Source of the DNA: Polynucleobacter sp.
Lineage (GTDB): Bacteria; Pseudomonadota; Gammaproteobacteria; Burkholderiales; Burkholderiaceae_D
Assembly (NCBI GenBank): GCA_021737945.1
Contig: JAIPCX010000002.1
Span: 62,001-126,000, forward strand
DNA length: 64,000 nt
Reading direction: 5' to 3'
Part shown: in pieces, positions 38,892-47,369 of the stretch
Layout: every line of letters starts with the position of its first letter
Position numbering within the stretch: position 1 is the first letter of the stretch
Program-made: the position numbers and the translations under genes
Notes under the pieces: generated by a model
What the model was told of the DNA's origin: nothing
Databases searched by the model: none
Seen by the model: only the letters and a program-made list of their open reading frames with translations

Positions 38892-39725
38892 ATGCAACAG
38901 AAGAATAATTTACCCATGACTGCACCTTCTATCCTCAGCGTGAATAACATCGAAGTCATTTATGACCACGTGATCTTGGTACTCAAAGGCGTGTCCTTAT
39001 CGGTACCGCGCGGGAAAATCGTGGCGCTGATGGGTGCGAATGGCGCGGGTAAATCAACCACGCTGAAATCCATTTCTACACTTTTACGTGGTGAACGTGG
39101 TGACGTCACTAAAGGTAGTATTGAATTTAATAGTGAACGAATTGATCAGCTCACACCGAATGAATTAGTCAAACGCGGCTTATCTCAAGTGATGGAAGGT
39201 CGCCATTGCTTTGGGCACCTAACCATTGAAGAAAATTTACTCACTGGCGCTTATACGCGCAAAATCAGTCGTACTGAACTTAAAAACGAACTCGAACGTG
39301 TCTATCACTACTTCCCTCGCTTAAAACAACGCCGCAGCTCGATGGCAGGTTATACCTCGGGTGGAGAACAGCAAATGTGTGCGATTGGTCGCGCCTTGAT
39401 GGCTAAGCCATCGATGATTTTGCTGGATGAACCGTCGATGGGTCTTGCGCCTCAGATTGTGGAAGAAATTTTCGGCATCGTGCAAGACTTAAACCAAAAC
39501 GAACAAGTGTCGTTTTTACTCGCCGAACAAAATACCACCATCGCACTCAAGTACGCTGACTTTGGCTACATTTTAGAAAATGGTCGCGTGGTGATGGAAG
39601 GTGCTGCATCTGAACTTGCTGCTAACGAAGATGTGAAAGAATTTTATCTGGGCATGTCTAGCGCTGGCCGCACCAGTTTTCGCGATATGAAATTTTATCG
39701 CCGCAGAAAGCGTTGGCTGGCCTGA
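38892..39725 (+). CDS. ABC transporter ATP-binding protein, LivF-type
   Basis: MGANGAGKSTTLKSISTLLRGERGD; YTSGGEQQMCAIGRALMAKPSMILLDEPSMGLAP. Confidence 0.93.
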   Translation: MQQKNNLPMTAPSILSVNNIEVIYDHVILVLKGVSLSVPRGKIVALMGANGAGKSTTLKSISTLLRGERGDVTKGSIEFNSERIDQLTPNELVKRGLSQVMEGRHCFGHLTIEENLLTGAYTRKISRTELKNELERVYHYFPRLKQRRSSMAGYTSGGEQQMCAIGRALMAKPSMILLDEPSMGLAPQIVEEIFGIVQDLNQNEQVSFLLAEQNTTIALKYADFGYILENGRVVMEGAASELAANEDVKEFYLGMSSAGRTSFRDMKFYRRRKRWLA

Positions 39726-39831
39726 TAAACATGCATTATAAATATGCCTGCAATCCTCTAGCGCTCAGTCATTAATGATGCGGCATCACTAATTTTTTCT
39801 ACCGAATTATTCTTTTTTCTTAGGTATTGCT

Positions 39832-41085
39832 ATGGCTGATTTTTTTGATCCCCTTGAGTCGCGTGATCCTGCGGAACGAGAAAAAGAATTATTTTCTGCC
39901 TTGCCTGCGCTGATATCGCGCGCTCAACAAGCATCGGGCTGGGCGGCCATACTCAAGGGTGTCGATGCTCAGCAAATCACCTCACGCAAAGCGCTCTCGC
40001 AATTGCCTGTTACGCGCAAATCAGAACTCAAAGATTTACAAAAAGCGTCACTGCCTTTTGGCGGCCTAACCACTACAGCTACTTCTAAGCTCTCACGTAT
40101 TTTTATGTCACCCGGCCCCTTGTTCGATCCTGAAGGACATGGCTCTGACTGGTGGCGCTATGCAAGACCACTACATGCATTGGGGGTGCGCAGTGGCGAT
40201 CTGATTCAAAACTGCTTTGCGTATCATTTCACGCCAGCTGGTTTGATGGTGGAAGGTGGTGCCGCAAAGCTTGGCTGCCCAATTATCCCCGCCGGTATCG
40301 GTCAAACAGAAATGCAAGTGCAAGCCATGAGTTTGCTAAAGCCTAAAGCCTATGTCGGTACGCCTTCATTTTTAAAGATCATTATTGAAAAAGCGCTCGA
40401 GCTGGGTGACGACATCAGTAGTGTGAAATATGCTTTAGTCGGCGCTGAGGCACTCCCACCCTCTTTACGTGGATGGCTAAATGACCATGGCGTGCCACAC
40501 GTATTGCAAACCTACGGCTCGGCAGATATTGGCAATATCGCTTACGAAACCATCAGCAATGGCCAAGTTAACCCCGGCATGGTTTTAGATGAAACGCTGA
40601 TACTTGAAATCGTCCGTCCGGGTACAGGTGAGCCTGTCCCCGATGGTGAAGTCGGCGAAGTCGTTATTACCTCATTCAACTCCGACTATCCATTAATACG
40701 TTTTGCCAGCGGCGATTTGTCGGCGATTTTGACAGGTGCCTCACCATGCGGTCGCACCAATCTGCGCTTAAAGGGCTGGATGGGTAGGGCCGACCAAACA
40801 ACCAAAATACGCGCGATGTTTGTTCACCCTTCTCAAGTGGCGGATATTCTTAAACGTCACCCGCAAATCCTAAAAGGTCGACTGGTCGTCTCCGGTGAAA
40901 TGGGCAACGATCAAATGACTTTGCACTGCGAAGTTGCTGATCTCAACTCAGCCAGTAACGATGCAGAAGCAATCATTGCATCAATCCGCGATGTAACGAA
41001 ATTACGTGGAGAAGTAAAGCTAGTAGCTGCTGGAAGCCTGCCTAATGACGGTAAGGTGATTGAAGATGCTCGCAGCTATCAGTAA
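39832..41085 (+). CDS. Phenylacetate-CoA ligase family / AMP-binding protein
   Basis: 417 aa; SRKALSQLPVTRKSELKDLQ, QTYGSADIGNIAYE, GEVGEVVITSFNSDYPLIRFASGDLSAIL, RADQTTKIRAMFVHPSQV. Confidence 0.85.
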   Translation: MADFFDPLESRDPAEREKELFSALPALISRAQQASGWAAILKGVDAQQITSRKALSQLPVTRKSELKDLQKASLPFGGLTTTATSKLSRIFMSPGPLFDPEGHGSDWWRYARPLHALGVRSGDLIQNCFAYHFTPAGLMVEGGAAKLGCPIIPAGIGQTEMQVQAMSLLKPKAYVGTPSFLKIIIEKALELGDDISSVKYALVGAEALPPSLRGWLNDHGVPHVLQTYGSADIGNIAYETISNGQVNPGMVLDETLILEIVRPGTGEPVPDGEVGEVVITSFNSDYPLIRFASGDLSAILTGASPCGRTNLRLKGWMGRADQTTKIRAMFVHPSQVADILKRHPQILKGRLVVSGEMGNDQMTLHCEVADLNSASNDAEAIIASIRDVTKLRGEVKLVAAGSLPNDGKVIEDARSYQ

Positions 41086-41138
41086 GACTTAACACAGACT
41101 AATAGCGCAGGTTGGAACGACATGCACTGTAGTTTTGA

Positions 41139-41777
41139 TTAAACCGAGTGATCTTCGGTCACCGGCATACGGTGCTTGGCTTGAAATAATGATTGAGCCA
41201 AATCACCTTCACTGCCTTTGTCGCGATAGCGTAGATTGGCTTTTTCTTGCAAGGCATTTAAAAAATACTGTTTACCGGTACTGTTGAGTCCATCAACCTG
41301 CTTAGCATGTTCAAACAGAAACATCAAATCATCACCCCATAGCTCGTTCTGATCATCCAGCCAATCACCGCGGGATGCTTTGGGATGCGTATCATCCGGC
41401 GCAGATACATATAGCTTGGCGAGGCAACGCAGCAGGAAAGTTTTATCTTTTGAAGCGCCACTGAGCATCATGCTGGCATGCTTGTAATAGGCGGCATGTT
41501 TATCGCCATTAATCTCGTCAAGAGAAATATTCCCTTCTAGAAGTACCTGATCCACTGCCTTTTGATCAACTTTCACCAAAGCCCTTGGTGCGCTATGTTG
41601 CTTCAAATTTTCTTGGGTGGATGACTGACCAGCGTTTACCTCAGTGCGTGTTTTGACCTCATGCGCCTTCATGCGCGGCCGCTCGGCTGCTTTATTGCCT
41701 TCCTTTAACTCAATTCCATTCTGACCCTGCAGATTAGGGGTTACCGGCGGGGTTGATCGGATGACGTTAGAGCTCAT
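41139..41777 (-). CDS. Hypothetical protein (orphan), disordered Ser/Gln/Asn-containing N-terminus
   Basis: 212 aa intact ORF; no recognised domain; C-terminal helical region DLMFLFEHAKQVDGLNSTGKQYFLNALQEKANLRYRDKGSEGDLAQSLFQ resembles a small alpha-helical/TPR-like fold at most. Confidence 0.6.
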   Translation of the reverse strand: MSSNVIRSTPPVTPNLQGQNGIELKEGNKAAERPRMKAHEVKTRTEVNAGQSSTQENLKQHSAPRALVKVDQKAVDQVLLEGNISLDEINGDKHAAYYKHASMMLSGASKDKTFLLRCLAKLYVSAPDDTHPKASRGDWLDDQNELWGDDLMFLFEHAKQVDGLNSTGKQYFLNALQEKANLRYRDKGSEGDLAQSLFQAKHRMPVTEDHSV

Positions 41778-42041
41778 TGGGAACCTCGTGAAGTAAAGGC
41801 GAAAAATATATCAGCCAAGAAATTGATCGGGTGGTATTTGTCGGTGACAAAAACAACGAAATGGTTCGCATACCCATGAATTTTTTCAAAAAAAATTTAG
41901 TTTCGATATTCGCACCTTATGTCTGGAATAGTTGATACACCTCAGGCTCGCTTATTCCTCAATGCCAAACTTTGTCTTTGAAGCCGGTACTCATAAAAGC
42001 CTGTTTCTCCCGGCAAACCCTAGACGGCTTAAGGAAGCACT

Positions 42042-43660
42042 ATGCGCGCACTCAGTACAAAGCTGTCGAAAAGAAACAATTATCAAATCCATTCAAAAGA
42101 AAAACTCAACCAGGCCAGACTATCCAGTGTGCCAATGATGAAATCACTATCTCGAGCACGTGATACCTGCATCGCCCCTTGGCGCCAACGCGCTAGTTAC
42201 TACTATGACGCTAGCTGCCACACTGGAAAAACATTTCGGCAATTAGTTAAATCTCTAGCTACCACTCAAAATACGTCTAGCATCAACTTGGGCTCTTGTT
42301 CTAACTCTGAACTTTTAGTTGAGCAAACAAATTTTTTTTGAATTCGTTACGGCCATTTGTTAATAGCGCCATTGATAGTAAAGCGAAGTATTTGAAGTTA
42401 CTGCACATGCACCTGTCAGACCTCACTAGGCCAGAGAAAGAGGCACTGTCTACTCATTTACGGCTGATCGGATATGCATGTCAAATTTCCGAATCCGCTA
42501 TCGATGACAAAATGTATTTGGAGTATGGATTTTGCAATGGTCCACCGCATACGAAAAAAAATATCTTGTTAAGTACATCAGAACTTTTCGTGCTACTCGA
42601 TCCTCAATATAGTGCCAGTGAATGTCAAAAATTAGATTTGACTGAAACACCGGAAGTAACGACTGCGCAGGCTCAAGCCATTCGTAATCAATTATCTGTC
42701 TGCGCCGGTGACTGGTTAGATTCCGACAAGACACCAAACAGTCTACTTAGAATCGCCAGACATCTCGAATGGACCGTCATAGGCTGTAACAGCATAGAAA
42801 ATGTGTCCATCTTCGATGAGGAACCGGGTCCCAGCAAAGTAATTCAAAAAAGTGGAAAGCTGTTAGTCGATTTAGCCACCATACATGACCTGAGTCAGCA
42901 CAATAACGAGTCACTATTCGCTGTGTTATTGCGCGATATGCTAGAAATTTTTCTGACGAAAAAAATAATCAGCTCAACGACTGAATCCAGTCAATTATCA
43001 GCAGTGCAAAGACGCCAAGTATGGACTTCCATTGAAACTATTCAATCACTCGCACCAATATCGTCGCTGCTCAGTCCTTTTTATACTCATGTAAAAACTT
43101 TACTCATGTCGCGCGAAGATTTTGGCAAAGTTCACATCATTCCTGCATCAGGCGTCGCACTCGGGCATGCGTGGATTGCTCCATCACTTTCAATTACTCC
43201 AGACCACCAAAAAATAGGTATTCCAGCAGGTTCATGCTATCTGCACTCAGGTGCACGATTACATGCGGCTGTCTCCGCCATTAATCAATGGCCTATTCAG
43301 TGGCTAACATCAACAGAGAGTGAAAATTTATATCCATCGCGACGAGCCTGGCATCTGTCTGTACCCGTGCCAGCAAAAGCACTGGAGCTCGCTGTGCTAA
43401 AGATGAGTGAAGAATGGAAGCGTAACGTAATAGCTTACCGTTTCGTGGCGGTAGCACCAGATAGCCCGGCGACAGGTTGCAGAATGAGAGTCTGGACTGC
43501 AGTAGAAAAAGGCATGGACGCAGACACCAAACTACTTTTTGCCCACTTCAATCGCGGTCTGGCTCTGCCTGACTCCACCATAGACCTTTGGCAAAGACTA
43601 AACGGATTCATGCAATGGCTGGAATTGATCGCAAGCGACCACAGACCCCAAGCTCTGTAA
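42042..43660 (+). CDS. Hypothetical protein (orphan), apparent frameshift at T8 tract 42332-42339
   Basis: ORF 42042..42341 has a good SD (aaggaag, 5 nt before ATG) and ends at TGA within TTTTTTTTGA; ORF 42338..43660 (440 aa) continues in the -1 frame and would otherwise start on TTG without SD. Confidence 0.55.
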
Positions 43661-43728
43661 TGCTAGCCACTATGGGCTTGACTTATAATCTCTAAAAATC
43701 CAACAACAATCCACATCCGGAGACCCAC

Positions 43729-44703
43729 ATGACCCTCCCTGCTGCACTGTCGAATTTACGCATCCCCGTGATTGGCTCACCCCTGTTTATCGCTAGCTGC
43801 CCTGAATTAGTGATCGAGCAATGCAAAGGAGGCATCGTTGGTTCGTTTCCCGCATTGAATGCACGTCCCGCTGAGATGCTCGATCAGTGGATACGTCAGA
43901 TTAAAAAAGCATTGGAAGATCACAAAAAAGCCCATCCAAACGCCATCATCGGCCCGATCGCCGTCAACCAAATCGTGCATCAATCTAACGACCGTCTCGC
44001 ACATGATGTTGAAGTCTGCGTAAAGCATCAGATACCTATCATCATCTCTTCGCTGCGTGCACCTCCCAAAGAAATGCTAGATGCGATTCACAGCTACGGC
44101 GGCATCGTCATGCACGACATTATCTCGATACGCCACGCACAAAAAGCACTTGAGGCAGGCGTTGATGGTTTGATTTTGGTCGCCTCCGGTGCAGGCGGTC
44201 ATGCGGGTGGACTCTCGCCATTTGCTTTAGTGGGTGAGATACGCAAATTTTTTCAAGGACCCATAGCCTTGTCGGGATCGATTGCGAATGGTGACGGCAT
44301 ACTCGCGGCGCAATCTATGGGAGCTGATTTTGCTTATATAGGCTCGCGTTGGTTAGCAACGCAAGAAGCTAACACCAGCGAAGATTATCGTCAGGCGATT
44401 GTAGAATCGAATGCAGCAGATATTGTTTACACCAATCTGTTTACCGGTGTACATGGCAACTACTTGAAAAAATCGATCATTAAAGCCGGGCTTGATCCAG
44501 ATAATTTGCCCGAGGCAGATAAAACCAGCATGAGCTTTGCAAGTAGCAATAACACCAAAGCCTGGCGTGATATCTGGGGTGCAGGTCAAGGTGTGGGTTT
44601 GATGACTGACGTTCCAACCACCGCCGAAGTCATTGATCGATTGAGCAAAGAATACGTCGCTGCCCGCGCACGCGTTATGGCAACCCCATATCCACGCTCG
44701 TAA
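43729..44703 (+). CDS. Nitronate monooxygenase family protein
   Basis: 324 aa; LRIPVIGSPLFIASCPELVIEQCKGGIVGSFPALNARP, LILVASGAGGHAGGLSPFALVGEIR, GADFAYIGSRWLAT. Confidence 0.93.
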   Translation: MTLPAALSNLRIPVIGSPLFIASCPELVIEQCKGGIVGSFPALNARPAEMLDQWIRQIKKALEDHKKAHPNAIIGPIAVNQIVHQSNDRLAHDVEVCVKHQIPIIISSLRAPPKEMLDAIHSYGGIVMHDIISIRHAQKALEAGVDGLILVASGAGGHAGGLSPFALVGEIRKFFQGPIALSGSIANGDGILAAQSMGADFAYIGSRWLATQEANTSEDYRQAIVESNAADIVYTNLFTGVHGNYLKKSIIKAGLDPDNLPEADKTSMSFASSNNTKAWRDIWGAGQGVGLMTDVPTTAEVIDRLSKEYVAARARVMATPYPRS

Positions 44704-44727
44704 AATTACTTACTGAAATAAACGCCG

Positions 44728-45648
44728 TCAGTTCGCAGGTTCGATATTAACTAATTCATCACCTTCGACTCTGGCGGCGCCAGCGCGCTTGAGTTGCGTC
44801 ACCGTCCAATACGCTAAATGGATTTCTCCATAACTCAGGTGACGCCGATTCGCGACGCTAATTAACGGCACGCTGGCAAGTAGTTTGGGCACTTCAGACA
44901 ATTTGACACGCTGTTTATCCATCAGCAAAAATTTCGTCAATACCTTAATGCCATTCTGCGCATTGCGTAGAGGATCGGCTTCAAGATAATTCAGCCGTGA
45001 ATGGGCCGCCTCAATCGCTTCTTGTACTTGAGTAAATGGCCTGCCATGACCAGGAATCACTAAGCGCACATCCATTGCTTCTATCATATCCAAGGTATCG
45101 CGCGTTTCTTTAAACCCTGCCCAGCTATCCAGCGCCGGAAAAATCACCCCAAAGCCTTTTTCCCAAAGTGCATCAGCAGACAGCAAAATACCGTGCTGTT
45201 CGCAAAATAAAATATACGAGTACGGATGATGCCCCGGTGCGCAAAGTACTACCCAATCCATCCCTCCAAGTCGTATTTTTTGATTCGCTTTGACGCTCTC
45301 TTCAGCGCGAAATTTATCGCAACGCTGACCGGTCGCTTTGAAGGTGAGTAAACGTGTTTCCCAGTTTTCCACGCGCCGAAATTCTGCTTCAGGGACAGAG
45401 GTACGTACTTTAGGATAGGCCTCTTGCAAAATCCGATTACCGCCGCAATGATCAGAATGCAGATGCGTGTTGTAGATAGCATCGAGTGGTCGACCTGCCA
45501 ATAACGCCTGCACTAGCTGCAAGGTTTGTTCTTCGTGGCTTTTATAACCCGTATCGACGATCGCTGTTCTTTCATCATCGATAAAAACAATATTGTTCGA
45601 CGAGAGCCAACCTCTCTCGAGCACATGCATACCATCGGGAAGCTTCAT
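44728..45648 (-). CDS. MBL fold metallo-hydrolase
   Basis: 306 aa; YNTHLHSDHCGGNRIL zinc motif; VIPGHGRPF. Confidence 0.9.
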   Translation of the reverse strand: MKLPDGMHVLERGWLSSNNIVFIDDERTAIVDTGYKSHEEQTLQLVQALLAGRPLDAIYNTHLHSDHCGGNRILQEAYPKVRTSVPEAEFRRVENWETRLLTFKATGQRCDKFRAEESVKANQKIRLGGMDWVVLCAPGHHPYSYILFCEQHGILLSADALWEKGFGVIFPALDSWAGFKETRDTLDMIEAMDVRLVIPGHGRPFTQVQEAIEAAHSRLNYLEADPLRNAQNGIKVLTKFLLMDKQRVKLSEVPKLLASVPLISVANRRHLSYGEIHLAYWTVTQLKRAGAARVEGDELVNIEPAN

Positions 45649-45764
45649 GACTGTACCTTGCGATCAAGGGTTATGTGATCTGCGACTAAGAAAATGACTG
45701 CGCGCTGAAATCCGCTCGCGATAAGCATTGTGCATCGACTTCACATGGGGATGCAGCAGACTGG

Positions 45765-45980
45765 CTACGTTGAGCTACGTCTACGTTTGATTTCCTGCCA
45801 GATCGCGAATTTCTTTGATTCCGATGCAACGCTCCAGTCCATAATTTCTTCAATCGTGCGATGGCAACCTTTGCATAAACCTGATTTGCTATCCATGTGG
45901 CAAATACCTATGCACGGCGAAGGGAAAGGTCCCTCATGCTTAAGCGGATCAAAATGCTGTAAATCTTGCTGATTACTCAC
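45765..45980 (-). CDS. DUF1289 domain-containing protein
   Basis: 71 aa; SPCIGICHMDSKSGLCKGCHRTIEEIMDW Cys motif. Confidence 0.9.
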   Translation of the reverse strand: MSNQQDLQHFDPLKHEGPFPSPCIGICHMDSKSGLCKGCHRTIEEIMDWSVASESKKFAIWQEIKRRRSST

Positions 45981-45984
45981 TGAA

Positions 45985-46419
45985 TCACACTCCGGCGCGC
46001 TGTTTTTTTTCGGCTAGCTTGAGATGAAATTTATCTGCGATGATCACAGCACGCTCGTGCTCGCCTTCACTGATTTTATCCAAACCGTCCCATGCTTCGA
46101 CTTTGAAACGTACCCGTCGTCCTTCGACGGCGATTACTTCACCACGTATAGTGAGTTGCATTCCGGGCGGAGTCGCTGCTAGATGCGAAAAGCTAACATG
46201 CACACCCAAGCTTTGTTCGCGCGGCCAATCCACATAAGGCATGATGCCTTGGGTACACGCCAACTCCATCAAACCCACCATATAGCCCGTGGCTAATACT
46301 GCCGGCATGTCGTTCGCAAAGGCCGTGTGATGACCAAACAATTGAGGAACTAAGCCTTTCTCAGGCACCGTGGTTTGCCATTCAAATGTCACACCGGGTT
46401 GTAATTCTGGACTCATCAC
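45985..46419 (-). CDS. Hotdog-fold thioesterase family protein
   Basis: 144 aa; LATGYMVGLMELACTQGIMPYVDWPREQSLGVHVSFSHLAATPPGMQLTIRGEV. Confidence 0.85.
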   Translation of the reverse strand: MMSPELQPGVTFEWQTTVPEKGLVPQLFGHHTAFANDMPAVLATGYMVGLMELACTQGIMPYVDWPREQSLGVHVSFSHLAATPPGMQLTIRGEVIAVEGRRVRFKVEAWDGLDKISEGEHERAVIIADKFHLKLAEKKQRAGV

Positions 46420-46451
46420 TCGCCTCGTATCGTAATCATCGTGTCGCCGTT

Positions 46452-47369
46452 TTACGCAGCACGCTTACTTGCTATTGCCGTACCTGCACGACTGGATGAC
46501 TTTCGGCCCAGATGCGTCGAAATAAATTCACCCGCTTCAACCACCGCATCGAGTGAAATACCGGTCTCAATACCTAAACCCTGCATCAAATACAACACGT
46601 CCTCGGTTGCCACATTACCCGTCGCGCCTTTGGCGTAAGGACAGCCACCCAAGCCAGCAACTGATGAGTGATAAATCGATACACCCACTTCGAGCGCAGC
46701 ATAAATATTTGCTAAGGCCTGACCATACGTATCGTGAAAATGACCCGATAGCTGATCTAATGGAAATTCACGTGCGGCATGCTCGAATACACGCCTGACT
46801 TTTCCTGCAGTTGCTACACCAATGGTGTCAGCGATATCGATCTCATCGCAACCTAAATCACGCATACGTCGAACAACATCGCTGGCTGCTTCCGCAGTCA
46901 CTTCGCCTTGATACGGGCAACCCAACGCGCAACTCACACTACCGCGCAAACGTAAGCCATGTTGTTTAGCGGCATTCGCCACTTCGCGAAAACGCTCTAT
47001 CGATTCAGCAATGGAGCAGTTAATATTTTTTTGCGAGAAGGCTTCCGATGCTGCACCAAATATCACTACTTCATCTACGCGAGCTGCGAGCGCTGCTTCG
47101 AAGCCCTTCATGTTAGGCACCAACGCTGAATAAATCGTACCCGGCTTGCGGGTGATCGCATTCATCACATCGGTTGAGGTCGCCATTTGTGGCACCCACT
47201 TAGGAGAGACGAATGAGGCTGCTTCAATATTAGGAAACCCAGCGGCGGTCAGACGATTGACCAAATCGATTTTTATCTCAGCAGAGATTGTTTGCTTTTC
47301 ATTTTGCAAGCCATCGCGCGGACCGACCTCAACAATTTTTACTGCCTTCGGTAATCCAGTGGTACTCAT
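46452..47369 (-). CDS. Hydroxymethylglutaryl-CoA lyase
   Basis: 305 aa; VKIVEVGPRDGLQNEKQ, SVAGLGGCPYAKGATGNVATEDVLYLM. Confidence 0.95.
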   Translation of the reverse strand: MSTTGLPKAVKIVEVGPRDGLQNEKQTISAEIKIDLVNRLTAAGFPNIEAASFVSPKWVPQMATSTDVMNAITRKPGTIYSALVPNMKGFEAALAARVDEVVIFGAASEAFSQKNINCSIAESIERFREVANAAKQHGLRLRGSVSCALGCPYQGEVTAEAASDVVRRMRDLGCDEIDIADTIGVATAGKVRRVFEHAAREFPLDQLSGHFHDTYGQALANIYAALEVGVSIYHSSVAGLGGCPYAKGATGNVATEDVLYLMQGLGIETGISLDAVVEAGEFISTHLGRKSSSRAGTAIASKRAA

